Shown here one piece after another: positions 1 to 8,364 of a DNA stretch of 64,000 bases. Source of the DNA: an uncultured bacterium (GTDB taxonomy: Bacteria > Planctomycetota > UBA8108 > UBA1146). Position 1 is the first letter of the stretch; the number at the start of each line of letters is the position of its first letter. The stretch spans positions 1 to 64,000 of the forward strand of contig CAJXMG010000005.1 of NCBI GenBank assembly GCA_913056395.1, read 5' to 3'. The notes beneath the pieces were generated by a model. It ran no database searches, had not been told where the DNA came from, and saw nothing but the letters and a program-made list of their open reading frames with translations. A program made the translations under genes and the position numbers.

Positions 1-2609
1 TTCTTTTTGGTGACCTTCTTTTTCGCCTTTTTCTTGGCAGTTTTCTTCTTCTTCTTCTTTTTGCCTTTTTTGGCATCGCGCTCGCGCTTTTCCAGGATGC
101 GCTGGGCGGCTTCGGAAGAGGTCACTTTCGCCGGGTCCATACCGCTGGCCAGGGTGGCATTGGTTTCACCATCGGTGGCGTAGGGACCGAAGCGACCGTC
201 CTTGATCTGGATGGTGGCACCTTCCAGCTCGACTACATTTTCGAAGGTCTGAATCGGCGGTTTGGCGGCGGCTCGGCCACGGCGTTTGGGCTGGGAGAGA
301 AGGAAGCGGCAGCGCTCCTCGTTGACGGTGAAGGGATCGTCTCCCTCCTCGAGACTGCGGGTTTCCTTGCCGGCTTTCAGGTAGAGACCGTAACGCCCGT
401 TGAAGACGCGGATCTCCTCCCCTTCCGGGGATGTTCCCACCGGACGACCTTCCTTGAGGATCAGCAACTGAATGGCGATCTCTGCGGTGATCGATTCCGG
501 TTCCATGTTGGGTAACAGGGAGGCGAACTCCGGCTTCTCTTCACTGTCGGTATCACCCCTCTGAACGTAGGGGCCAAATCGTCCGCTCTTGAGGAAGATC
601 GGTTTGCCGGTGGCACTGCAGTGGCCGAGAGGTTCATCCTTGCGGGCGCCCGCCTGCATGATCTCGTCGATCTTCGAGGCGTCGAGCTCGTCGGGAGGGA
701 GTTCTTCGGGGATGTTTCCGCGAACTTCACCCGCTTCGAGGTAAGGGCCGTAGCGACCCACTCGCAAGACCACGTCTTCATCCTGGAAGCGGATCGGGTC
801 CCCGCCGGCGAAAGGCATCGGGAAACGACAGATGGCAGCTGGATCGATCACTTCCATTCCAGACTCGAGCAAGCCCTCAAGGCCCGCTTCTCCATTTCCG
901 GCCCAGAACTTCTTCAGGTATTCCTGCGTGTTGAGTTTGCCCTGGGCGATGCCGTCCAGATCGTCTTCCATGCGGCGGGTGAAGTCGTAGTCGATGATCT
1001 GTGAGAAGTGTTCTTCCATCAGTCGCACGACCGCAAAGGCGGTCCAGGTCGGAACCAGTGCCTTGTTCCTGCGGAAGGAGTACTGGGCGGACTGGATGCG
1101 ATCGATGATGGAAGCGTAGGTACTGGGTCGACCGATACCCCGCTTTTCCATCTCCTTGATCAGGCCCGCTTCGGTATAGCGACCGATGGCCTGGGTGCGA
1201 TGCTCCTCGGGATCGAGTTCTGCGAGGGAAACTGTGTTTCCGACCTCGACCGCAGGGAGAAGGGTCTCCTTGGTTCCAGCCGGGTCTGCCAGCATGAAAC
1301 CCTTGTGGTCGATCACGGTTCCACGAGCCTGGTAGCGGGCGGCTTCCTCATGTTGCTCTTCCACTTCGACGATGACGGTTCGGCCCGTTGCCGGCTTCAT
1401 CTGACTGGCGACGGTGCGCTTCCAGATCAGGTCATAGAGACGGGCTTCGTCGTCGCCCACCTTGGTGGCGACTTCTGCGGGATCGTCAAAATCGGAAGGG
1501 CGGATCGGTTCGTGTTCACCACCCGCATCCTTGGAGAGATGCTCGAAGTTTTTCGGGGCGTGTTCGTCCGCTCCGTACTTTTTGGTGATCAGGGATCCGA
1601 TCGCCTGCATCGCTTCCGGTGCAAGAACGTAGTTATCGGTACGCACGTAGGTGATGAAACCTTTTTGGAAGAGCGCATTGGCTGCCCGCATCGTTCTCGA
1701 GGGGGAGAATCCGAGGCGGTTGGAGGCTTCCTGCTGCATGCCACTGGTGATGAAGGGCACGGGTGGTTTGCGCGAGTAGGGTTTTTCCTCCAGTGAGGAC
1801 ACCTTGAAGGTACCGTTTTCGAATCGTTCTTTCAGAGCGGTGGTCCGGCTCTCGTCGAGGACGATGCAATCGGAAGATTCATTCTTCAGTTTGCCGTCGT
1901 CGCCGAAGTCCTTGCTCTGGGCGATGCTTTTGCCGCCGAGGGTCAGCAGTTTGGCGTCGAACGTCTCTTTGGATTCGGTACCAAAAGTGGCGTCCATGTC
2001 CCAATAGACGGCGGGAACAAATGCCAGACGCTCTTTCTCTCGTTCGACCAGCAGGCGAATCGCGACGGTCTGTACACGACCAGCGGAAAGCCCTTGGGCG
2101 ACCTTGCGCCAAAGCAGATTGGAGACCGGGTATCCATAGAGGCGGTCGACCATACGCCGTGCTTCCTGAGCGTCGACCAGCTGGGTATCCAACTCTTCCG
2201 GTTCCTCGATGGCTTTTTCGAGAGCGCTCTTGGTGATCTGTCCCAGGCGCAGGCGTTTGACGGGGAGGCCCTTTCTGGGCTTCAGCACCTGAAGCAGGTG
2301 CCACGAGATGGCCTCTCCTTCACGGTCCGCGTCAGTGGCGAGGAACAACTCTTCCGCTTCCCTCATCTGTTTGCGGATGGCGGTGACGGTCGACTTTTTG
2401 TCTTCATCGATGATGTAGATCGCCTCGAACTCGTCGGTGACGCCGGTGACCACCTGTTTCTTTTTGTACTCCTCGGGAACCTGACTCGCCTTGGATGGCA
2501 AATCCCGGATGTGGCCAACACTCGCCTCGACGACGAAATCTCCGCCGAGGTACTTTTCGATGGTTTTGGCTTTGGTGGGTGATTCGACGATCACGAGCCG
2601 TTTTGCCAT
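1..2609 (-). CDS. topA: DNA topoisomerase I (3' end beyond window)
   Basis: Type IA topoisomerase that relaxes negative supercoils through a 5'-phosphotyrosine intermediate. The start at 2609 reads MAKRLVIVESPTKAKTIEKYL-like, the Toprim N-terminus of the family. The active-site motif GFITYVRTDN is near codon 321 (Tyr codon 1647-1649), close to Tyr319 of the E. coli enzyme. After the core, four Toprim_C repeats are visible (GRYGPYL, GRFGPYV, GRYGLYL, GRFGPYA, roughly at 750, 580, 380 and 210), with no four-Cys zinc fingers seen. The last roughly 30 codons are nearly all Lys, Ala and Thr, a basic DNA-binding tail; the stop codon lies outside the window. It is divergent from mutM. The call is firm; only the C-terminal end is unknown. 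Confidence 0.95.
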   Translation of the reverse strand, partial: MAKRLVIVESPTKAKTIEKYLGGDFVVEASVGHIRDLPSKASQVPEEYKKKQVVTGVTDEFEAIYIIDEDKKSTVTAIRKQMREAEELFLATDADREGEAISWHLLQVLKPRKGLPVKRLRLGQITKSALEKAIEEPEELDTQLVDAQEARRMVDRLYGYPVSNLLWRKVAQGLSAGRVQTVAIRLLVEREKERLAFVPAVYWDMDATFGTESKETFDAKLLTLGGKSIAQSKDFGDDGKLKNESSDCIVLDESRTTALKERFENGTFKVSSLEEKPYSRKPPVPFITSGMQQEASNRLGFSPSRTMRAANALFQKGFITYVRTDNYVLAPEAMQAIGSLITKKYGADEHAPKNFEHLSKDAGGEHEPIRPSDFDDPAEVATKVGDDEARLYDLIWKRTVASQMKPATGRTVIVEVEEQHEEAARYQARGTVIDHKGFMLADPAGTKETLLPAVEVGNTVSLAELDPEEHRTQAIGRYTEAGLIKEMEKRGIGRPSTYASIIDRIQSAQYSFRRNKALVPTWTAFAVVRLMEEHFSQIIDYDFTRRMEDDLDGIAQGKLNTQEYLKKFWAGNGEAGLEGLLESGMEVIDPAAICRFPMPFAGGDPIRFQDEDVVLRVGRYGPYLEAGEVRGNIPEELPPDELDASKIDEIMQAGARKDEPLGHCSATGKPIFLKSGRFGPYVQRGDTDSEEKPEFASLLPNMEPESITAEIAIQLLILKEGRPVGTSPEGEEIRVFNGRYGLYLKAGKETRSLEEGDDPFTVNEERCRFLLSQPKRRGRAAAKPPIQTFENVVELEGATIQIKDGRFGPYATDGETNATLASGMDPAKVTSSEAAQRILEKRERDAKKGKKKKKKKTAKKKAKKKVTKK

Positions 2610-2820
2610 TTTTACCGGCCATCCCTTCAGGTTCAGCGACGACGCCAAGGCGACGTTTAATTACGGGTAACGTTTCATTGGGGGTCGTTGCAAGGGATCT
2701 TTTTTATCACCTGCAGAACCAATTTGGTTAATTCGGCGTGAATTCGACCGTTAATGGCCTTATACGGGGATTTTCGGAAACTCCGGAAGAATTCCACAGA
2801 TGGGGTGCTGGAGGTCTCGA

Positions 2821-3645
2821 ATGCCCGAATTGCCAGAAGTTGAGACGACCCGCAGGGGCATTGCGGAGCTGATTCGGGGTTTGCGGATCGAATCGGTGGA
2901 GGTCCGGCGACCAAAGCTGCGGCTGCCGATTCCCGAGGACCTGGCGATCCGGCTCGAGGGGGCTCAGTGGCAGGAGACGCGCCGGCGCGCCAAATTCCTT
3001 CTCCTCGATTCGACTGCGGGGACGATTCTGGTGCATCTAGGAATGTCCGGCAGTCTGCGCCTCACCGATCCGACCCATGAGTATCGCAAGCACGATCACA
3101 TCATCTGGCATCTTCAGGGGGATCGTCAGCTCCGATATCACGATCCGCGCAGATTTGGCATCGTCACCTGGGCGGAAGTGGACGGAGAGCCCCATTCGCT
3201 GATCGGCGATCTGGGCCCGGAGCCGATCGATGGCATCACGACCACTGATCTGGCGGAGCACCTTTATCAATCCTCCCGGGGCAAAAAGAAGCGCCTCCGC
3301 GATTATCTGCTCGATGGGCGAATCATCGCCGGAATAGGCAATATTTACGCCAATGAGGCGGCCTGGAGATCGGGGATCCGTCCCGATCGTGCCTGCGGAC
3401 GCGTCTCCCGTGAGCGATATCAAAGTCTGGCCGCAGATCTCCAGCACGTCCTGCAGGTGGCGGTTGAGAAGGGGGGCACCACGCTGAGGGATTTTGTCAA
3501 TCCAGAGGGAGAGCCCGGATATTTTCAGCACACCTTCGAGGTTTATGGGCAAGAGGGGGAGGATTGCTCCCGCTGTGGCCGGGAAATCGTCCGCGACGTG
3601 GTTTCCCAGCGTTCCATCTTCTTCTGCAGGGGATGCCAGAGATAG
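2821..3645 (+). CDS. mutM: Formamidopyrimidine-DNA glycosylase (Fpg)
   Basis: Bifunctional base-excision repair glycosylase/AP lyase that removes 8-oxoguanine and formamidopyrimidines. The protein is 274 aa. The start at 2821 is fixed by the family N-terminus MPELPEVE, because the exposed Pro after Met removal is the catalytic nucleophile and the next Glu is also catalytic; an in-frame ATG at 2800 would bury it. Also visible are the RRAKFLLL lysine motif, HLGMSG, DPRRFG, the helix-two-turn-helix GIGNIYANEA, and a C-terminal zinc finger CSRC...CRGC at the very end. It lies 211 bp from divergent topA and 122 bp upstream of icd. Confidence 0.96.
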   Translation: MPELPEVETTRRGIAELIRGLRIESVEVRRPKLRLPIPEDLAIRLEGAQWQETRRRAKFLLLDSTAGTILVHLGMSGSLRLTDPTHEYRKHDHIIWHLQGDRQLRYHDPRRFGIVTWAEVDGEPHSLIGDLGPEPIDGITTTDLAEHLYQSSRGKKKRLRDYLLDGRIIAGIGNIYANEAAWRSGIRPDRACGRVSRERYQSLAADLQHVLQVAVEKGGTTLRDFVNPEGEPGYFQHTFEVYGQEGEDCSRCGREIVRDVVSQRSIFFCRGCQR

Positions 3646-3767
3646 CCAACCCTTCGTCAGGTCCGCTTTCCCCGGTGGTGGACAAGTCCTAGAATCGCCC
3701 ATTGCAAGTTTGAAACACAAACAGACATTTCCCGACCCCAAAGGTCCTGAAATTCAAGGAGTCCAGC

Positions 3768-4991
3768 GTGGAGAAGATCAAGGTCGACAACCCCGTCGTC
3801 GAACTCGACGGCGATGAAATGACCCGCATCATTTGGCAATTTATCAAGGATCGTCTGATCCTTCCGTACGTCGACGTCGAGCTGAAGTATTTCGACCTTG
3901 GTGTCGAAAAGCGTGACGAGACCGATGACCAGATCACCATCGATGCCGCCGAGGCGATCAAGAAGTATGGCGTCGGAGTCAAATGCGCGACCATCACTCC
4001 CGATGAGGATCGGGTCGAGGAGTTCGGACTCAAGAAGATGTGGCGTTCACCGAATGGCACCATCCGCAACATTCTCGGAGGAACCGTTTTCCGTGAGCCG
4101 ATCATCTGTGAAAACGTGCCGCGTCTCGTTCCAGGATGGACTCAATCCATCGTCATCGGCCGTCACGCCCACGGAGACCAATACCGTGCGACCGATTTCC
4201 TGGTCCCCGGTGCGGGCAAATTGTCGATGACCTTTACCCCCGAAGATGGGGGCGATCCGATGAACTTCGACGTCATGCAGTTCGAGGCTCCCGGCATCGC
4301 CATGGGCATGTACAACCTGGATGAATCGATCCGTGGTTTTGCCCGTGCCTGCATGAACTACGGTCTGCAGCGGAAGTGGCCCGTTTACCTCTCGACGAAG
4401 AACACCATCCTCAAAGCCTACGATGGTCGCTTCAAGGATCTGTTCCAGGAAGTCTTCGACAGTGAATTCAAGGCTGCCTTCGAAGATGCCGGAATCGAAT
4501 ACGAACATCGCCTGATCGATGACATGGTCGCTTGTGCCATGAAGTGGTCCGGCGGATTTGTCTGGGCATGCAAAAACTACGATGGCGATGTCCAGTCCGA
4601 CACCGTGGCTCAGGGGTTCGGCTCTTTGGGGCTGATGACCAGCGTGCTGATGACCCCCGATGGCAATACCGTTGAAGCAGAGGCCGCCCACGGAACTGTG
4701 ACCCGCCACTACCGCGAGCACCAGAAGGGGAACCCGACTTCGACGAACCCCATCGCCAGCATCTTTGCCTGGACCCGCGGCTTTGCCCACAGGGCCCGCA
4801 TGGACGGCAATGATGCCCTGAAGAAGTTTGCCGAGGATCTGGAAGCGGTTTGTATCGAAACCGTGGAAGCGGGTCACATGACCAAAGACCTGGCACTTCT
4901 GGTCGGTGGAGATACTCCTTTCATGACCACGGAAGAGTTCCTCGCCAAGCTGGATGAAAACCTCCAGGCGAAGCGCGGTCAGGCTTCCTGA
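3768..4991 (+). CDS. icd: NADP-dependent isocitrate dehydrogenase (eukaryotic-like, type II)
   Basis: Converts isocitrate to 2-oxoglutarate with NADP in the TCA cycle. The 407 aa protein has the short homodimeric architecture of eukaryotic IDH1/IDH2-type enzymes rather than the E. coli Icd type: it begins [19 protein letters not shown], has [16 protein letters not shown], the metal-binding DDMVA stretch, and the cofactor loop [16 protein letters not shown] typical of NADP use. The start is GTG at 3768 with an AAGGA ribosome-binding site at 3756-3760. A perfect 16-bp hairpin follows the stop. Its product is also the end product of the hydroxyproline route encoded downstream, although the hairpin suggests a separate transcript. 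Confidence 0.95.
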   Translation: MEKIKVDNPVVELDGDEMTRIIWQFIKDRLILPYVDVELKYFDLGVEKRDETDDQITIDAAEAIKKYGVGVKCATITPDEDRVEEFGLKKMWRSPNGTIRNILGGTVFREPIICENVPRLVPGWTQSIVIGRHAHGDQYRATDFLVPGAGKLSMTFTPEDGGDPMNFDVMQFEAPGIAMGMYNLDESIRGFARACMNYGLQRKWPVYLSTKNTILKAYDGRFKDLFQEVFDSEFKAAFEDAGIEYEHRLIDDMVACAMKWSGGFVWACKNYDGDVQSDTVAQGFGSLGLMTSVLMTPDGNTVEAEAAHGTVTRHYREHQKGNPTSTNPIASIFAWTRGFAHRARMDGNDALKKFAEDLEAVCIETVEAGHMTKDLALLVGGDTPFMTTEEFLAKLDENLQAKRGQAS

Positions 4992-4998
4992 TCACCGG

Positions 4999-5037
4999 GA
5001 ACCGATCCCGATTCGATTGCGGAATCGGGATCGGTTC
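4999..5037 (+). terminator. Perfect hairpin downstream of icd (terminator-like, no U-tract)
   Basis: A 16-bp perfect inverted repeat (4999-5014 and 5022-5037) with a 7-nt loop lies 8 nt after the icd stop codon. No T-run follows on either side, so it may be a weak terminator, an mRNA 3'-end stabiliser, or attenuate read-through into the hydroxyproline genes. Confidence 0.55.
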
Positions 5038-5071
5038 TCCGACTTGTTGACCTGTTGCAGCAGGAGGTGAC

Positions 5072-6019
5072 TTGATTCGCTATACCGACCTGCACACCGA
5101 GGGGGAACCCACCCGGGTTGTCACCTCCGGATTTCCCGATCTGGGATCAGGCTCCATCCGTGAGCGGTGCCAACGTCTTCAGGACCAATACTCTCAACTC
5201 TGTTCCGGAATCGTTCGTGAGCCACGAGGGCACGAGGCGATGGTGGGAGCACTCCTGCTGGAGTCAGAAGATCCCGCCTGCGATCACGGCGTCATCTTTT
5301 TCAACAATGTGGGGCCTCTCGGAATGTGTGGTCACGGCACCATCGGAGTTGTTCGGGCCCTTCATGAGATGGGCAGGATCACCGCTGAAAAAGTAACCCT
5401 CGAAACCCCTGCGGGCATCGTCGAGGCTTCATTGGAGGAAGACGGCTCAGTCTCTGTCATCAATGTGGAGAGTTATTGCTATCTAAGGGATGTCACCGTC
5501 GAGTTGGCCAGTGGACAGCAGGTCACCGGTGATATTGCCTGGGGAGGAAACTGGTTCTTCATCTCCGACGACTGTGAAATCACCCTGAAAAAATCAAATT
5601 TGTCCCGATTGATCGACTTCACTATTTCGATTCGCAACGCTTTGGAAAAGTCGGGTATCACCGGCAAGGACGGCGAGACCATCGATCACATCGAAGTCCA
5701 TGAATCGTTCAGTGAGAGGGATTCTGAAGAAGGACAAAAGGGTGTTCGTTGCTTCGTTCTTTGCCCAGGAATGGAATGGGACCGTTCTCCCTGCGGGACC
5801 GGCACCAGCGCGACCGTCGCCTGTCAGGCAGATCGGGGCTTATTGGCAGAGGGTGAAATCTGGCTTCAGGAAAGTCTTCCGGGTGGTCGATTTGAGGCGA
5901 CCTGGCGACCCGGGATTGAGGGTATTGTGCCGACGATCCGCGGGCGTGCGTGGATCTGCTCACAGGGTGAATTGATTTTTGAAGAGGGCGATCCCTTTCG
6001 TCACGGTTTCCACTCCTAG
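5072..6019 (+). CDS. 4-hydroxyproline 2-epimerase (proline racemase family)
   Basis: Probably epimerises trans-4-hydroxy-L-proline to cis-4-hydroxy-D-proline, the first catabolic step. The 315 aa protein is a cofactor-independent proline-racemase-fold enzyme. Both catalytic cysteines are present: Cys86 in MCGHGT and Cys241 in SPCGTGTSA. Two cysteines argue against the trans-3-hydroxyproline dehydratase branch, which has Thr at the second position. The TTG start at 5072 is supported by a near-perfect GGAGGTGA ribosome-binding site a few bases upstream. The downstream dehydrogenase, deaminase and semialdehyde dehydrogenase genes fit hydroxyproline rather than proline as substrate. Proline racemase remains possible from sequence alone. 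Confidence 0.85.
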   Translation: MIRYTDLHTEGEPTRVVTSGFPDLGSGSIRERCQRLQDQYSQLCSGIVREPRGHEAMVGALLLESEDPACDHGVIFFNNVGPLGMCGHGTIGVVRALHEMGRITAEKVTLETPAGIVEASLEEDGSVSVINVESYCYLRDVTVELASGQQVTGDIAWGGNWFFISDDCEITLKKSNLSRLIDFTISIRNALEKSGITGKDGETIDHIEVHESFSERDSEEGQKGVRCFVLCPGMEWDRSPCGTGTSATVACQADRGLLAEGEIWLQESLPGGRFEATWRPGIEGIVPTIRGRAWICSQGELIFEEGDPFRHGFHS

Positions 6020-6112
6020 AGGATGGAAGCAGTGCCTGTGAGTCGAAGCAGCACGCGGGAAGTTCAGGGCAGGCAGTCTGGATAAAAGGTGTTCAGGGAA
6101 AGGGGGACCATC

Positions 6113-7207
6113 GTGTTGAGTATCGCCATCGATGCCACGGCCGCATGCACCCCGAAACCCACCGGGATCGGGCGCTACACCGAAGGTCTGACAACGGCGC
6201 TTTCCCAACGTGCGATCCGGCTGAAGATCGGCACCCGCTATTCCCACTTTCACCATCGCAATCACCGTCTGCAGATTTCAGATTCCAAGAGATTCTGGAT
6301 CCAGGAGCCGATCTGGCCACTGGTCCAAGGTGTGGATGTACTCCATGTCACCGATGCCAGAGTGCCGCGCTGGCCACTGTTGAAGAAGGGAACTCCGAGA
6401 GTCGCAACCCTTCACGATGTGTTTCATATCCTCCCTGAGTTTCAAAATGGGGGACTGTACGCCACCGAGGAGTTCACTCTAAAGAAAATCGATCGATATC
6501 GGCAGATTGCCAGAGAGTGTGATCGCATCATTTGTGTCAGTGAAAAAACCCGAACCGATTTTATGCAACACGTGGATTGCGATCCCCGGAAAGTGGAAGT
6601 GGTGCATCACGGAATCGATGCTCACTTCCTTGAAGAAACCAAAGGGAATGATGCGGAAATTCTTGAGTCACTGGGAATCCCGCAAGGTGGCATTCTCTAT
6701 GTGGGCGATGTCTCCGCCCGCAAGAATTTGCAGGGGATCGTCGATGGGTATCTGGCGGCGGACCTCGATCAGGACCACCCCTTGCTACTCGTGGGTGAAT
6801 CCACGTTTGGCTCCGGGGAACTGGAGTCCAGGATTCGCCAGGCAAGAGAGCGAATCCTGAGAATCGGTTGGCAGAATCAGGAGATTCTCGCAGCCATCTA
6901 TCGGCAATCGAGGGCTCTTCTGTTTTGCACCCACTATGAAGGTTTTGGATTGCCGGTTCTCGAATCGATGGCATGTGGCACACCGGTAGTGATTTCCCGG
7001 TCGGGGGCAACACCTGAGGTGGCGGGCGGGCATGGGCACCTGTGTGACCCTGCGGATGTGAATTCCATCGCTGCTGCCCTGAAGTCTGCTATGAACTCTT
7101 CCAGGGAAGACATCAGGGCAGGGCGCGAGTATGCCCGTCGATTCACATGGAAGCGTTGCGCACGGGAGACGGAAGCTGTTTACCAACGGGCAATGGAGGT
7201 TCACTGA
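6113..7207 (+). CDS. Glycosyltransferase, GT4-like (GT-B fold)
   Basis: Predicted retaining GT-B glycosyltransferase of 364 aa, family 4 style. The N-terminus reads IAIDATAACTPKPTGIGRYTEGL, the acceptor-side glycine motif, and the C-terminal half has YVGDVSARKNLQGI and the donor-binding FCTHYEGFGLPVLESMACGTPVV with its EGFGLPxxE signature. The GTG at 6113 is chosen because AGGGGG lies six bases upstream; an in-frame GTG at 6089 would add eight residues and overlap that site. The stop codon shares a base with the next start (TGATG at 7205-7209), so it is translationally coupled to the hydroxyproline dehydrogenase gene although no functional link is evident. The sugar donor and acceptor are unknown. 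Confidence 0.85.
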   Translation: MLSIAIDATAACTPKPTGIGRYTEGLTTALSQRAIRLKIGTRYSHFHHRNHRLQISDSKRFWIQEPIWPLVQGVDVLHVTDARVPRWPLLKKGTPRVATLHDVFHILPEFQNGGLYATEEFTLKKIDRYRQIARECDRIICVSEKTRTDFMQHVDCDPRKVEVVHHGIDAHFLEETKGNDAEILESLGIPQGGILYVGDVSARKNLQGIVDGYLAADLDQDHPLLLVGESTFGSGELESRIRQARERILRIGWQNQEILAAIYRQSRALLFCTHYEGFGLPVLESMACGTPVVISRSGATPEVAGGHGHLCDPADVNSIAAALKSAMNSSREDIRAGREYARRFTWKRCARETEAVYQRAMEVH

Positions 7208-8364
7208 TGGATCGACACCATGTGATCATCATTGGAGCCGGCATCGTTGGAGTTTCCTGTGCCCATCAACTCTCCCAACGGGGCAGTCGAGTCACCCTGA
7301 TCGAAGCAGGCCCGGGGCCCGGTGTTCAGGGAGCGACCGCTGCGGGGATGGGCCATATCGTCGTCAACGACGGTGATCCCGACTTGCTGAAGTTGTGTTT
7401 GCGTGGCCGTGAAATGTGGCGGCAATTGTTGGAAGAGAATGTGGGAGACCGGGGGTACTGGAACACCGGAACTCTTTGGCTCGCTGAAGATGAAGAACAA
7501 TTGCAAAGCCTTGAAAGGGCCCGGGACCGGCTTCACTCCGCAGGAGTCGAGAGCCACACGGTTCAGGGGGCCGGACTTTTCGATCTGGAGCCGGCCCTCA
7601 ACAGAAACCTTACCGGAGGATTGCGGATTCCCCATGACGGTGTGGTTTACGCTCCGAAAGTGACAGCCCGGCTCCTGTCCCAGGCAACGGAAGTGGAATC
7701 TCGATTCGGTACTCGCGTGACTCGTGTCGGAGATGGGGTGGTGACCCTGGAAGACGGCACGGAAATGAAAGCGGATGCCGTCGTCATCGCCAGTGGAGTT
7801 TCCCTGTTGGAAAATCTCGATGGAGAGCAGGATTCCCGGTGGAAAAAAATCCTGAAAATTCTGCCCCGTGAAGGGCATCTGGCGATCACTGCCAGAGGCA
7901 CGGGAATATTGCGTCATCATGTGGTGGAAGCGGGATACCAGAAAGGGGCGCATGGGGTAGTCGAGGAGGCGATCGCTTGTGCCATCCTTCCCAGACCGAC
8001 GGACCAGTTGTGCCTCGGTTCTTCCCGCCGGCCGGGCAGGGCTGGAGCCGTTGATCCTGGGGTCATGAAGAAGGTGATCGATCGTTGTGAAAGATTTGTT
8101 CCCGGAGTACGCCGTCTGCCCATCCTGCGTACATGGACCGGAGCACGCGCTGCCACTGTGGATGGCAAACCGTTGATCGGTCCTGTTCCCGGTTGGAACC
8201 GAACCTGGCTCGCAGGTGGCTTTGAGGGACTGGGAATCACCCAGGCTCCTGCTGCCGCAGAGTTGTTGGCCCAAAGAATTCACGCGGAGACCTGCACCCT
8301 CGATGCGGGCCCATGGGATCCTGGGCGGATGCCGGTGTTGTCTGCAGGAGGTCGAAGTGACTAA
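7207..8364 (+). CDS. FAD-dependent D-hydroxyproline dehydrogenase, DadA/SoxB-like subunit
   Basis: Member of the D-amino-acid oxidase/sarcosine oxidase beta family, 385 aa. The N-terminal FAD-binding Rossmann motif HHVIIIGAGIVGVSCAHQL is complete and is followed by LIEAGPGPG. The C-terminal stretch GPVPGWNRTWLAGGFEGLGIT is the family's second flavin contact. In the context of the epimerase upstream and the iron-sulfur/FAD subunit downstream, it most likely oxidises cis-4-hydroxy-D-proline to delta1-pyrroline-4-hydroxy-2-carboxylate, passing electrons to its partner. It overlaps the neighbours on both sides (1 nt upstream, 8 nt downstream). A general D-amino acid dehydrogenase is the alternative. 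Confidence 0.85.
   Translation: MDRHHVIIIGAGIVGVSCAHQLSQRGSRVTLIEAGPGPGVQGATAAGMGHIVVNDGDPDLLKLCLRGREMWRQLLEENVGDRGYWNTGTLWLAEDEEQLQSLERARDRLHSAGVESHTVQGAGLFDLEPALNRNLTGGLRIPHDGVVYAPKVTARLLSQATEVESRFGTRVTRVGDGVVTLEDGTEMKADAVVIASGVSLLENLDGEQDSRWKKILKILPREGHLAITARGTGILRHHVVEAGYQKGAHGVVEEAIACAILPRPTDQLCLGSSRRPGRAGAVDPGVMKKVIDRCERFVPGVRRLPILRTWTGARAATVDGKPLIGPVPGWNRTWLAGGFEGLGITQAPAAAELLAQRIHAETCTLDAGPWDPGRMPVLSAGGRSD

Noticed and set aside
1008-1796. 262-codon plus-strand frame within topA
   Set aside because: Opposite strand of the topA core, including the codon for the catalytic Tyr; no independent support.
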